Positions 20,818 to 34,800 of a stretch of DNA of 64,000 bases are shown here, piece by piece. Position numbers and translations under genes: made by a program. The notes under the pieces are model-generated. The model made no database searches. It was not told the origin of the DNA and saw only the letters and a list, made by a program, of their open reading frames with translations. Numbering within the stretch: the stretch's first letter is position 1; every line of letters begins with the position of its first letter. The stretch comes from Blasia pusilla (Eukaryota; Marchantiophyta; Marchantiopsida; Blasiales): NCBI GenBank assembly GCA_050084515.1, contig CM114274.1:19716001-19780000 (forward strand). Reading direction: 5' to 3'.

Positions 20818-22610
20818 AGCAGAACGAACCCTAGACTCTCTCTGTCTACCCTCTAAACTGCACTCATCGACTCGCTCTTGATACAAATTTCACCACACTA
20901 TGACTTGCAGTGAAATCCTCGCAATCAGACAAAGTCACCGCTGCTCCCTACCCTGGATCCTAACGAAGCCGTAATTATCTCAATCGCTCGCTTCACCGGA
21001 TCGATTCTTCAGACGCTCTCTCAATTCACCGCTCCCACATGTGCTTGTCCTCGGGAATCAATCTGATCCAATTCCAGGAAACGCGGTCTGAATCCAATCG
21101 AGCGCCCACTGTCACCGCCAAAACGTCTTCAGCTGCACGCACTTCCACTTCGAGAAAATGGGGCATCTGAGGAAAACCAAGCCGACTACGGACTCGTTTC
21201 CGAACAAGACAGAAGGCCAGATTTTAAGATCACTCCTGAAGAGGCGTTTACTCCACCATTTGTACTATCAACTCGCTCCAGTTTGTGCGGGACTCTGTAA
21301 CCTACAGTAACAGCGGTTGCCGCCGACAACACAGAATGTCAAAGTGTATGCCGCACATCACATTGTATCTCCAGACAGATGTGCAACGGAAACTTCACAT
21401 GGACCTACATCTTTCCTTTCGGATCACAAAATTGGCCATGCGCATTTGTATTCTTGGCGGCCAATTTGAACCTGGGCGTATGGATGCTTTCAGTCATAGA
21501 CACCGCCTCTATTGCAGGCATACGTTCAGTTCACAGAGCGATCAGAGATAGAGACGCTCAACAGAGCGATCAGAGATTCAAGTGGCCGCAGTTTGGCTAC
21601 ATTCGCTACAAACTTTGCACGACTGGGGAATTGTAGGGTCTACCTCCCATGTCAATTCCCCATTCACAGCGTCGAGCTATACCAAAGTTCATAGCCACAT
21701 AGCTTTCGCAATAGCATGCACTATCTGTACCTCTGACTGCGGCGGAGGTCGTCAATCGCGATTCCAAAATGGAAGAAATGACGATGAGTTACAAGGAGGG
21801 AGGTTGTATGTGGGGGGGCGTTGGGTTCAGATGGCGAGGGGCTCAGTTCCGGGGCAGGGTCCGGGGAGTTTTTTCACGAGAACCGGTACTTTCCCGGTCA
21901 GTGCAAAACAGGACGGCAAATCTTCAAGTTTTTCCAATCTGGCCGGCTATTTCGATACGAATACAAAGGAACCCCTGTTAATCTGGTCGGTTTCTGGCCG
22001 GGAATTCAGAATCTGAATCGGCAATTTCCAATTTCATCCGGCCATCTCAACACGTCACCCCGGTTCTCCCCGGACATTGTTCCGGGGGCCCTGGGTCCGT
22101 GAGTTTGCGTCGTGTATTCAGTTACGGAGCCCTAAATTTCCTGTCGGGAATCGGCTAGACGTGCCTGAAAGCGGTTGGAATTGACTGTAACTGAAAATTG
22201 CTGGGACACCGTGGACGCGTGGCGACCCTCATCGTCGCACGAGTCCCGCCCATGGGAATGGACTCCAGAGTCCAGGTGAAGTGGTGGGCGATTCCTGCAC
22301 CCGAAATACAGGAAGGACATGAAGGTGAAGGGGACAAAATATACGAAACATAGGATGACAGGAATTACCAAGGGAACTCCAACACATACATATTCGATTG
22401 CGGTGCCACAACCTGCAATGCGCGGCCTATAACGTGTCTCGCCGTGTAGCGACACCGACTTGGGCCTTGTCTGCGTAGCAAGCGTGATGAAATCTAGTGC
22501 ACTGGGATCTGCGGCGAGAAGACCTTGTCGTTGCAATTCTGGAACCTATCACTAACGTTACGCTATTTGGAGAGTCATATATTTCCTCCTACTCTGGAAG
22601 TTAGAGAGAA
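20818..22610. promoter_or_regulatory. Divergent intergenic region between COX19 and SPAG17
   Basis: The 1.8 kb between two start codons facing away from each other must hold the promoters of both genes. No specific element is identifiable by eye. Much of 21820-22110 is a dispersed CCGG-rich repeat, so the proximal promoters are probably at 20820-21200 and 22100-22610. Confidence 0.4.
21820..22045 (+). repeat. Dispersed CCGG-rich repeat, copy 1
   Basis: Shares ordered blocks with the reverse complement of 60150-60345: ccggggagttttttc (21861), a gaaccggtac-type block, gatacgaatacaaagga (21955), and repeated ccgg-containing stretches. Identity is patchy, as expected for an old transposon-derived repeat. 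No coding capacity. Confidence 0.6.
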
Positions 22611-22811
22611 ATGAGTACCGAGGAGAAGAAGAAAGAAAAGAAAGAAAAGAAAGAGAAAAAAAACAAGAAGGACAACGATAAGAGTGAGAAGGAGGGGAAG
22701 ACAGATGGCAAGGAGAAGAAAGAGAGGAAGGATAAGAAAGAGAAGAAGGGAGTTACTTTTCTTCATGAAAGGCAAACCGTGCCCCCCCCTCCCCGGTATG
22801 CGGTAGGAGAG
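22611..22811 (+). CDS. SPAG17: SPAG17 exon 1 (start codon, Lys-rich)
   Basis: The ATG at 22611 opens a 67-codon exon that is almost entirely Lys/Glu for 45 residues, then PPPPRYAVGE. I place the donor at gag|gtaaca (22812) because it gives phase 0, matching exon 2. A stronger-looking gtatgcg at 22796 would break phase. SPAG17 proteins start with a short Lys-rich segment, which fits. Confidence 0.65.
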
Positions 22812-25800
22812 GTAACAAGATCTTGCACCGACTCCAATTTTTATCGACCAAGGGAGAGATAATGTGCGTTTAGGGTGATAAGTTCGACATGACAACCATC
22901 AGACAGGCTCTTCAAGATTTGCACTTTCAGGAAAACCTTAGACAGATCATGTGCGTTTACGTTGCGCAGTTCGACATGACAGCCATCCTACAAGATCTGC
23001 AAATTTTGGTCTTTGAGGAAAAAATTAGACCATTCTTGTTACTTGACGCTTTACAGACACGGAGAGAGAGACTGTACTCATTAAGTACTGCCTGTAGTAG
23101 AGAGAGAGAGAGAGTATTCATTAAGTAGTGCCTGTCGTAGCCTTGCGACCATAGACCCCGCGCCGTGATTGGACGGTGCTTAAGACTGGGATGGGTGTAG
23201 CGAGAGGAACAAGTGAAGAAGGTACCATATGAGAGGAAGGAGACACTCTCATATAGTGTGAGTGCTGACCAAACAACTTGTTGGTGCGGAGCTTCCACAG
23301 AGAGAGAGAATGAACGAATAGATCTGTTGTCCACGGGGACCCTACAGGGCCATGGGACTTAGTTTTGCAAAATTAACAGCTATTTGAAGAAAGAACCAGC
23401 AAGGGCCTAAGAGGTCCTTTGAGCCAGGTGATTTTCTCTAGGCTTCACACAACAATGTAACAATTTGGTAATTTGAATCTGATTCTGCCTAGCCATAAAT
23501 TCAGAGACCCTCAGGGCCGGGTGAGCGAAGAGATCTGGGAAGTCAAGTCTAATGTGATTGTGAAAGGTGCAGTGGAAGAGGTAATGATGTTCACCATCAA
23601 TGAGCCCCGAGTTGCAAAATCTACACAATCTGTCCTCTCTTTTCTCCTGGAGGGAGAGAGAGAGAGAGAGATCTGACGGGAAGAGAACTGGAGAAAGCAG
23701 CCCGAATTAGGGTTGCTAGGTGTAGGTGGACGTGAATCCGTAGTTCTTGAGAAAGTAGGGAACTTTGTAGCTTTGAATTCCCTAGACTTTGAGAAGTTGA
23801 GTTTCTCCGAATCTTGTGTCGGATGCAGGTCTTTTCATCGTCTAAGCTCAGCTTAGAAGTGGATGTCACTCTATTGTGGTGATGCGTCGGGATATGTCCT
23901 CTCGGAATTGCTTGATGAATTCTATGCAATTTGTCTGGGTTGTTCAGGAACCCCTGCTGCCTGGTTTTCCAATCACGTGGACTCCGCTGGCCATATGCAT
24001 GGAGACTTCAATCCCGGGTTTTAGCAGAGATGCTGTTGCGGAGATGGTTAATGCGACGTCGAGGCCAGGGATGAGCATAGCGTTGGTGCATCCAATTGAT
24101 CTGGCGGAAGATGTATGTGCTAGATTCTAGCGCACTTGCTGTTGCCATCAGAATTCGCCTCTCAGGCACATTTGACACTTTCTTGTTTGCCCGGAGACAA
24201 AATCAAATGCTGGACTAGACTAGCGCGTATCGTGAGAGGATTCGATGAGTAGCAGAAGAAGGGAGGCGTGACATTTCTTGGTTACGTATGGCGATGTCGA
24301 AGAATTTCAAGAGAATCGGTAGATACGTTGTGATTCATACTCAGATCTAGTTTTAACTTGGTTTGTTTTGCTCCCTTTCGTGTATGCTGAAGTTGTGCAA
24401 AAGCCATTGACAGGAAATGGCAATAGAAGGAACCACACTTGCGATAGAATTGAAGGCAGCAAAAGAGGTATACAGATATGGATGAATTCTTGAAGTCCTC
24501 ACTTTTTAAGACCTTTTGCTAAATTGGTTTCAAGCTATCTTTTTCAAGTCATAGAAAGCCACATCAGCCTTAGATGGGTTGTACACCATTTTATTTTTCG
24601 CTGACTTTTGGTGAAATACTACGTGCAACACTCGAACTTACATACGTCAGCTAATTTTCGTGTGTTAGGGATCCTAGAAACGTTTGCTGATTATCATTCT
24701 CTGCCGCAATAAAATCAGGAATCCAAGGGGGACTGGCCTGGTGCAGAACTCCTCAATAAGTGTCTGAGATGTAAGCTCTCAAAACTAGTAGTGTTAGTGT
24801 GGATACTCATGCTTATAGCTCTCTAATGATGAAGATATTTCAAATGAAAAGAAATCCTGCTCGGAATTTGAATCAAGCAATTAGATTGGAAAGCAGCACG
24901 TTCTGCTGAGTTCTGGACAATAGTCTCTATTGACAAAGAGAAAAAGCTTACAATTTGGAAAGTGATTGTGAGTTTACGTCTGTCTGTCTAGTTGGAGGTT
25001 GCTGGTCACTCAAATGGGTGCAGAAAAAAGGGCCTATATGTCTCAGAGACAAAGGTAGCTATGTAGAGGAGTGGGAGGCAAGGCTTGAATAGAAGGTTTC
25101 CAATAGGACGACAGAAGTTGAACTTCTGAAAGTTGCCTTTCTGATCTTTTTGCAGCTAGGTCTGTGCTGGACCGCGATGAAGAGCATCGCCAAGAAGAAC
25201 TTCGGAGAGTGAGAGAGGTGGTCAACGCTAAAAAGGCCACGGAGGTAAGCCCTTTTCATGCAATAATTTATAGTTAATTGTCTTGAGATACTGGAAAAAT
25301 TACAACCAGACCACAAATCGTCCGTCTCATTCTCCTGTTGGCTTGTTTTGTTTTGCTTGTAACTCATATTGGGAGCTAATAAAATCAACAGTGGAGGTAC
25401 TTCTTACTCACTAGGTTTATTGTTGGTTAGTTGCTAGAAATAGTTACAAGGCAGTTCCTCAACCACACTGCGTTGTAGTCAGCTTTGTCAAATTTCTCGA
25501 TTTCATGTTACCACTATGGATTGAGAATATCACCTAAACAATCTCGGGCAACCAGATTGTCCAATTCAGTGTTTGGAGTCATACCTTTAGCCTCGAGCCT
25601 TTGTTCCCATTTGACTGGCCAAAGTACATGTCTCCTAGTGGATAATCCGCACAGGTCACGAGTCAGACTTGTGACCACATCCTGTGGTGTGAGAAAAGAT
25701 ATTAACCTTGAAGAGTCAGTTCTGGGGCCAGCTTGGATAGGGGCGTAAACTAAGTGCAATCCATGTGATCCTTGTGTTTGGAGTCTTAACTTCAACCCTG

Positions 25801-28800
25801 AGTCTTTATCCCCATTTGACTTGTGTGAGTACACTTCTCCCATTGGATAAATGCACAGTGGTAACGATTCTGACAAATTTGCTCTCCCAGGGTATGTGGT
25901 CTGAGAAGAGATCGTAACCTTGAATTAGTTTAGGGGCGCTTATTAGTCACAAGCCCCTTCATAACTGTTGTTAATGTTCAAAAGCTAGAGCTGGGCCAGC
26001 TTGTGTCTGTGCAAAAATCAGGTTGTAAAAACATAGTAACTTGGAGTTTAGTGTAGTGAAAAGTAACTTATAGAATGTCTATAGTAACTTAGTGTTTTAC
26101 CACAGTAAATAGTAATTTGTTGTTACCATAGACTTACCTCAGTAATTCTATGAATTACTATGGGCGGCAGGCCCTAACCCTAAGCCCTTAAACCTAGAAC
26201 TTCTTCCTTTTGGCTGTATATAACCCCTTGAGGGTGCCCTGCGAAATTTACATTCTCTCACACCTTTTTGTACACGACTCTCTGAGCTTGAGGAGCTGAT
26301 GGAGCAGCACTGAGTGTAGTTTGCTTACCTGAGTGGAGTGTTCTTCTGACCTCAGTAGTGCAGTGTGCTAAAGCACTAAGTGTGCTTCTGCTTACAGACT
26401 GAAAGGTCTGCTGACCTGAGGGGTTCACTGAGTCTTGTGATGCAATGTGTCTAGTAGTACTAACCTGAGTTGTTGCTATTACACTAAGAGTGCTTGTAAG
26501 AGCTAGGTTGTAGAGAAACTCTGATATTCTAAAAAACCACACAAAATTTAGGTAGATATCTGTCTGCAAAGCATCCTTTAGCTTCTGGAAAGTTAGTTGG
26601 ATTCACGAGAATGAGTGGATGAACTCATATCTAGTCCACAAAAGGGTCAAGGCTTGTTGGATCCCTTCTCAATGTGTCCTAGTGTTGCATCAATTGATCT
26701 TCTTGCGAACATATGTCAAATGAGGAAATGCCTTGGTTATTACCAAATTCATTCCTGCAGCTTGACAAGGACTTCCACTGGAGTTTCTAATGACTCCTAT
26801 CCACCCACTCTTCAAGTCAAGAAACCCGATTCAGAACCGCATAACTATTTTGGCAAGTTCACTCAAGGCCAAAGTACATAGCTTGCATCTTAAGAGGAAA
26901 GCAATGTGACTGGTCTGATAAATTGAAGGCCTGCACTGGAGTTCAAGCTGTTTTGGGAAAGAATTCAGCTCCTTACACCCCGTACTCATTGTTATCAAAA
27001 CCAACTCAAGCCAAACAAGCTGTTTCACAGATTTGTACACTTCCAGAAGGCACTTGTCAGGGTACTGGGGCACTACTCTGGAAATTGCTGGAGGAATTGG
27101 GTATCCACATGATTGGTAAATGCTGGAGTACTATTCACAAAGGTCATAACTAGGAATTGCAAATCATGCACAGTGTCCCGGGGGGCCCACATGGGAGTTA
27201 AATCTGAATTTTGCGGGCAGGATGGATGGATATCACCAAATTAAATTGGCGAAGGTGAATGAAGGCGGTGGGCCCCTGCTGCTACCCTGAAGGGTTGGCG
27301 GGGACCACTTGGACCCAAAGGAGGCCAAATCTTGGATGAAAAACTTTCAGGAGATCGTTCAAGTGACAAGGCTCCCTCAAAGGCCTGAACTATGAGAGCC
27401 AAGGAGACATCCCTTGTGGACACTATAAAGGAAAGCGCAAGGGGAGAGCAATCATAACAACACACCATTGAGGAACCTAGAGGGCAGACCTTCCTCTCCT
27501 GAATGTTTATCCTGAACCAGCAGAACCAAAGAACTATTTGCAGCGGGTTCCTTGTTTGGAACCTGGCACAAGTTCAAGTTCAGGATGGAGGTGGGTCCTA
27601 CAAACGGCAAAAAGAGCAGGGCTAAGATACAATCACAGTTGTGCATATTATGTGATGGTGTGGATGAAATTCCATTCACTATTTTGCCACGAGTGCACAA
27701 TTTATGACACAAAGAGTAACAATTACTCTTTGTGTTGAAATTGTGAAAATGGCACCACGAGAGCTATTTGTCAAGTTCAATAACTGAGATTCATAGTTGA
27801 AAGCTGATGCACTAGTAAGTACTGTCTTTTTGGGATCCCAACTAGCTAAGGTAGATAGTTTCGTAAATACTTTCCTGGTTGATTTTCTTGGTTTCACCAA
27901 GAATTTGTAGGGTAAGTACTCACACTGTATCAGAGAGTCTTCCTGCTTTCATATGGTTATTTCTTCAATTCTGCCTCCCTATGCACCAATCCCAATCTCT
28001 AGGACCATTGTACAAGTATTGGATTTCTGGTTGCAAGAGTAAACATGCACTACGCAATGAGAGTATAATCTCTCATGGTTTGTCTTGCACTGTCCAACCT
28101 GGGTGCGATGTCTATGGTTGTAAGGCAATAATAGGCGCTGCTTAATGCATACAATCTCCCATGTTTGTAAGCAACTTATAATATAATCATTTATTTCTTA
28201 TCTTGTCGCAAGTAGCAAACTACTCTTCATTCGCCAAAGTATTCATGCATCCTTGAACTAATGTGGCACTTTTGATTGACTTGAGACCAAATTAATCTAC
28301 AATGTACAGAATCTACTCAGGGAAGTAAAGTGCTAGCTAGATTTACGGTTTGACTCATGGGTCATAGAGTTACAACTGGGGCAAGGAAGTCAAAATATGT
28401 AGACCTTGGCGGCTTAGATAAATTAGACGTTGAAAAGCATTAGCACGTTAAAATGGATTTTTGTCTTACAAATCCATATCATTTCAACAAATTTCTATCG
28501 TCATGAATAATTGAACATGCCTGGTTAAAGACAAGGCATGGAACTCAAAATGCATGTAGCGGGGATTTCAAATTAGCAATTAAAAGTCAACAACTCACAT
28601 GATGTATTGCCCACTCTCCTTCAGAGAATTTACACTGAATACAAAAGATCAGAGCTTTATTCTATTTCTGTATGGAATCTGTAAAATTTGGAAAATAAGC
28701 ACTTTGGTGAGTGGCAACTCCACAGTAGCATGTCTGCATGGATCATCTTAACACCGGTAGTCATAAGTGACCTGAAATACAAAAAATCCCGTATGTCCCC

Positions 28801-31800
28801 AGTATTGTCAAGTTTACAAAGTAATGTCACCAAATCTACGTATCATACTTAATGTTGGGTCGTCGTGTTTGATGTCACAAATGTCAGTTGAAGGACATTG
28901 ATGATATGAGTACCCCCACTAAATACAAATAAATTGCATTTGTATCACTCTCGAAGAGGTCACAGTTGACAGACTAAAACAATTCCAAATAGATTTGTAA
29001 TTTGGTATATATCTTTGAAACACAACTCTAGAGAATGTTAGAGACAAGTTCCCTGAAGTTATCGAAGGTGTTAACTTGAGTGGTGATGCTTTCATGTCCA
29101 ATAGGAATGATGTAAGAAGGACTTGGCTACAATAGCAGTGTTTGACTGCTACACACTGCTCTTATAGTACACGAGAATTTTTTGGGACAATTTTTGCATC
29201 GATTGGTGTGAATTGTCCTGCAGGATTTGATGTACCTTGGTAATGCAAACCTGTGAGGTGTCCGCGCAATATATACACTCCTGTTCCATCCAAGCCCTTT
29301 ACTTTGGCTTGTACCATCCATTCATTCCCTTGAGTCTATCCATTGGCCCTTGGATATGACGCAGCCAACTGTGAATGGACTTTTCTCTGTTTCCATCCTC
29401 TTATGATAAATCGATTTGTATTTTGAATTCCCATGGCCCTTGGTTCCCTGTAACCGTCAGTTCATGCTTTCATTCTACCTCGTATTGACCATCCATGGTA
29501 GGGGTAGACAACAACCCACCAGCGGCAACAAAAAATATAGAACCCACAATCTTCCATTTAGGAGAATTCTAAGGGAGTTCACTGCACTATGATGCCATTG
29601 GCAGAGTAAGAAGTTAATACTCCCGAGTGAATTCATGTAGGAGGATAGTGGTCTTTGGATTGCCAATTTTCTCAGAAGCGTTCAATGCTTAGAAGATTTT
29701 CAAGCCAGAGGTAATTGTCTGCCAGGATGCTATTGCAAGTGTTGTAGCTGCTCAAGAAGAAGTCAGAGCTGCGGAGAATTCACTGAGAGAATACAGAGCA
29801 AAACTCAAAGAAGACAAAATCAAAGAGAGGACAGAAAAGAGGTTAGCTTATCTTGCAGCTAAGGCAGCAGACGTTGCTGCAGCTGTGAGTGAGGCTGCAG
29901 AGGCAGCTGAATCTGAATCCAGTGGAAAAAAGAAAGAAAAGGAAAAGAGCAAGAAAGACAAGAAAGAAGTCAAGAAGGAAACCAATAATGAAATGGTTGA
30001 AGAGAAGGAGAACAAAATAGGGACAGAAGGGGACAGACAGGAAAAGCAGGAGAAAAAGGCTGGTGAGTGAATCGAGTTTAGGTCAGAAAACAGATCATTA
30101 TTGTCAAGGCTATCCAGCACTTTGTGAAATTTCTTGATTGGTCACAATGTTGTCATTATCCAAGACAACACCCCATCTGCTGATTTTTCTGGACTCCAGA
30201 TGAATCTGAATTGAAAGATGGTTTCTACTCTTCTTCCTAAGGGTATATTATGAGTATGTATCAAGTAACCTAACTGTTCGCGGCGTTTGCATGATCGATT
30301 TCTCTCAGAAAAGAGCAAGAGCAAGAAGGGCAAGGGAAAGGAGCAGGAACCACAGCTGGAGCCAGTGATAGTATTGACTCCAAAGGAGCAGTGGAAATTG
30401 CTTGAGGATCAGATAGCCAATGCGAAACAAGGAGTATGTGCTGCCGAAGCTCAGGTCAAAATGCTACACCATGCAACCAGGAACATTGCTGGATTCTTTA
30501 CACTTGGGGAGAGTTTGAATGGCTGCAACAGTTCTGCTCCCCCTTTCTTTGTTGATGATTTTTGGACTCTGGATTATACCGGTGCCCATAAGTGGAGAAA
30601 TTTGACATCTATCAATTATGTCTGAAGTATCTGGAGTCCCTTTCCTTACCTTTGTAATCTATGTCTATTGCAGGTAGAAGCTTCCCTAGCGAATGAGGCC
30701 AAACTTCAAGCAACATTGAATGAACCCTTCAATGCCGGATGCATATACTGTTTGCTTGGAATGGATTCAGGGCTACCTTTGGCTCAACTTGCATCCTCAC
30801 AGAACAGTTTCTTTCGTGCTGTATTCAATGTGGCACTGAAGCCTAAAGTGCCGCTCATCTTACCTGAAAGTAGTGGACCATCAACTCCTACAGATGATGA
30901 TGCATTGAGTGTAGCATCAACATCATCATCATCATCAAAATCAAATGATTCCAAGAAAAGAAGAAAATCCAGTAGAAAAGAGGCAAAGGCAGCCGCGAAA
31001 GCTGCAAAAAGAGAGGCAGCAGTGCTGGCTACTCCAGTTTTAATTGCTGAGATTAGAGCAATGAAAGATGGTTGTAGCCTGACAGATCCAGCGAGGAAGG
31101 TTGGTGTTTTGGATGTGTTCTATGAACCAGCTCTGCCTCCTGAACTTGAAATGGGAGAGATCACAGAAGCAGAAGATATAAACACAGTGAAGAAGGGCAA
31201 TAAGCGAGAAAAAGAGAGGGAGAAGGAAAGGGAAGAGACAGTGAGTGAAGGAGACGAAAGAAAAGAGAATCTAAAGAAAGAAAAGAAGAGCAAAGAAGGC
31301 AAAGAAAAGAAGGAAAAAAAGAGTAAAGAGAAAAACAAGCAAAATGCGGAAGAGAAGGATCCAAAAGAGAAACCAAAGAAAGACAAGAAAAGTGATGAAG
31401 GCAGAGAGAAGAAGGAAGAAAAGAGTAAAGGTGGTAAGAAATTTGGTGGGGACAGCTTGTTGCCTTACACTCAAATTGCGAAGGCTGTTGTCGATGCTTG
31501 TCGTCGTCTTTTGGTCCAAGTGCAGTTGTACAAAGAAATGGGAGGAGAGACTACCCGAATTTTTGTAGTACCAATTGCCAAACCTCTTGAGGTTAGCCAT
31601 GATTCTTTTCTCCCTAACTTAGATGCCCCAAGCATATCCTTTGAGCCAATAATTTTCATGTGTTCAATGAATTTGTGTGTCACCAGAAGGTACTGGTTTT
31701 TTTTCCTATTGTCCTAACCTTTACTGTCCTTTGCATACATGATTTTTCTTGTATGAAAGAAGCAATGGTATGTCGTCATGATGTGGTGAATGGGCGGGAT

Positions 31801-34800
31801 ATTTTGGAAAGGACAATATTAAAAATTCTCTACGTATCATGATTGACTATTTTATAAAATTGAATCCTATTAGTAGAAATTTTTCTATGCTTGAAAAGGT
31901 AACTTAAGTGAAAAATTAGGGCAGTTTCCTCTCGTACTAGTGTAGCTTACTTGAGTGATTGCGTACAACATAGAGTCATCATCATTTTTCATATTTACAA
32001 ATCAAGATGGCGTTCTTTTGAAATTGTGTAGATAATTGAAATGATCGCATAAGAAAGGACCTAAGAAACTTCTTTGAGGAACCTAAATACACCAGTGTCC
32101 ATAGGAACCAGAACGGGAGGAAATTCTTTGAAGAACCTAACTAAACAACGGTAGAAAGGAACCAGTTGTAGTTCTGTCTGAGATGAAATGATCCCTTGAT
32201 TCCTAAGTAGTGAGTGAAGCCTGATGCCTCTTAACATTTCTTGAAGTGATGTTGAAGTTAGTTGTTGAATTTCACACACCCCTGGCTACTGCAGACAGTG
32301 GATATGAACCACTACACAAGGCTTATGAACGAGATTCCTCCTGGAATGATCACCATCGCAACGATCATGCACTGTTTGGTAGAACAAGTGGTAGCGTATG
32401 AGTGGCCTGCAGAGGATATTAAGGCTCTTGAAGTGGCGAATGAAAACAGCCGGATGAGTGAAGTGCTTGACCAAGCCTTCAAGAAACTTGGACATCCTAA
32501 GTGGATAGGTGTGGACAGAGATGCGAATGCCAATTTGGCACAGCGATTTGAGAAGCTGTACAATTTTCAACTAGAAGATGCACAGACCAAAGTCAATTCG
32601 AGTGTCGACATGGACGGAAACGTTGGTGTTCCTGGGGCCTTGCCTAACTTGGAAGGCACTGTCGAGACTGAGCCACTTGCCACTACAAAGAAGAGTGATG
32701 GAACTCCGACAAAGTTGGATGTTAGTGGCGGGATCAAATCAGTTTCCAAGGGCGTGTCGCCTACAAAGTCAGTAAGGGCTGAGAACATGATGACTAGTGG
32801 AGCAAAGTCTACTCCAGGAAAGTATGCTGGTGGTCCAAGTGTGCCACCTTTAAGTAAGGAGGCGTCAGATGTACTTGATCATGGAGACAAACACATCTCT
32901 GCTACATGTGGAGAGTGCTGTCTCCATAGATCTTTAGAGATGGGAACCTGTGCCATCCACAAATCGCATGTAGATGTGGATGATGAGGTTATAATGAGGA
33001 AGCCTGAAACTCCAGAACCCCCTTATGATGCATTCGCAAAACCGGTGGAAGTAGAAGAGCATTTGAATGTGACTCATGAAATGGACATGATCAGGAGAAT
33101 CTCTCTGTTATCGAAGCCGCAGAAAACTCAGTTTGTCAATCATGTGGACGTGGTGAAAGTGGAAGAGTATATGTCAAAGCTTCGGGCCACTCCAGGTGCT
33201 CTTCCATCTGTCCATCATTTGCAAATACAATTGTATTTGCATTAAAAAGTTGTTGAGTGAAAAGCTCCATCGGTCATCAAGTGGACTGGAGTCATTCTCG
33301 CAGTTAAGAATCTGCTATGTATGCGTACTGCTAACAAGCTCGTAGTTGTCGAGCAACATGTGGCCCATATTGCTGGGAATGGCGGTCAGCTTGAGCTCGA
33401 GTTAAAATGATTTTTTAGAAATTGAAGAGTCCTGAGGACCTTGCAGGTTCTTGTATTTGTCGGATTCGTTGTCACAATCACACCTGTTGGATTTGAATCT
33501 TGTTTCTTAGCAAGAGTTGCATAATGATGTGGGGATGAATGGGGCTGGTAGTCATAAAATATTGAGTTATGTTGGGAACAAAGCAGGGAGAGGAAGGTGC
33601 TTCGGAATTCTCTGTTTATCGGCCCCTGAGTAATACATTTGGAAATGAATTAGGTCGTGGAAGGAGGAAAATGCCTTTAAAGCCTGAGCATTCCGAGGAA
33701 AAGATGGGAGCATCACTCTCAGCGTTAGAGGATTTATGTGAAAATTATGTGGAGCCACGATTAGCTTTAGGAGTGGAGGAGTCAATTTTCCATTGTGCAG
33801 AACATCTTGCAAGTTCTCCACCAGAAGCCAAGATTACGGTGGAAGCCATTCAAAGATACAAAAAATTGGTACTTCCTACCACATGCCAGTTTATTGATCG
33901 CTTTAACATGCAAGTCTCATTGTCCAGAAGTGGTAACCCCCGTCCTTCTGGAAGAGGTAAAGAGTGGGTTTAGAATGGGAGTGGAATGTCTTAATTAGTT
34001 TCTAAAGCCAGAATTGGAGCACAAGGATCACACATGATCAACAGTTTTGGACTTTGATTGTTGGCAGACAGCGTTCGTGGATATGATTGAGGAAGATAAA
34101 TTGGTACTGCCAGATCTAGACATTCCCGTTCAAGAACCTACTCGAGAACCAGAGCTAGAACCTGTTTACGAAGAGGTGGAACCACCAGACTTGACTCCTG
34201 ATGAAATGAAGGGCTGGTGTGCAACTTGCATTAGTATTTTCTCTCGTCACGGTATGCGGGCCAACCTACGGCTCAGACCAGAGCCTTCACCAGAAGAAAT
34301 AGCCAAATCCAAAAAGTCGGTCTATGAAAGCATTCGAGAGAAAAAGAAATCTGTTACTCTACAAATGGAGGAGAGTATGTCACTTGGCCTCAGAATGACT
34401 AAGTCAATTGGGGTTATTGAGGATCCTCCTGAATTTTCTGCTGATGAAGACAAACTACCAGACAATTCCCTCAATCTCGAAGACCTGGAACATGCTGAAT
34501 CACACTTGGGGTCAGAGCGCACTTTAGATTCAGAGTTGGTGAAGACTTGGTGCCCTGTTTGTGCTCGAATTTTTGCTGTGCCACCTCCACCAGATCTGCA
34601 AGAGATATGGGAGGAAGGGGAAAGAATGAGGCTGGAGATGGAGAGACTTGCCTGTGAACAAGCTCAAAGTATAATAAATGAGAAAATAGCAACTTGGAAG
34701 CGAAGAGAGGCCAGGCTACGTAAATCTATTGTCGGCCGAAGACATGCAGAGGCATTTGCAGATGGTTTGTTGGGAGAGATTTATGCAAGGGCCAAGTGTC

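Noticed and set aside
23098-23115. GA-rich runs (also about 23650 and 62040) as promoter GAGA elements
   Set aside because: They are simple dinucleotide microsatellites beside LINE fragments and are not tied to a start codon.
30674-31591. Lys/Glu-rich frames on the opposite strand (Phe/Ser/Leu-rich proteins at 31120-31386, 40031-40426 and 42838-43131) as membrane proteins
   Set aside because: They are antisense shadows of the Lys/Glu tracts of SPAG17 exons, where AAG/GAG codons read backwards give CTT/CTC. No independent start, splice or family evidence.
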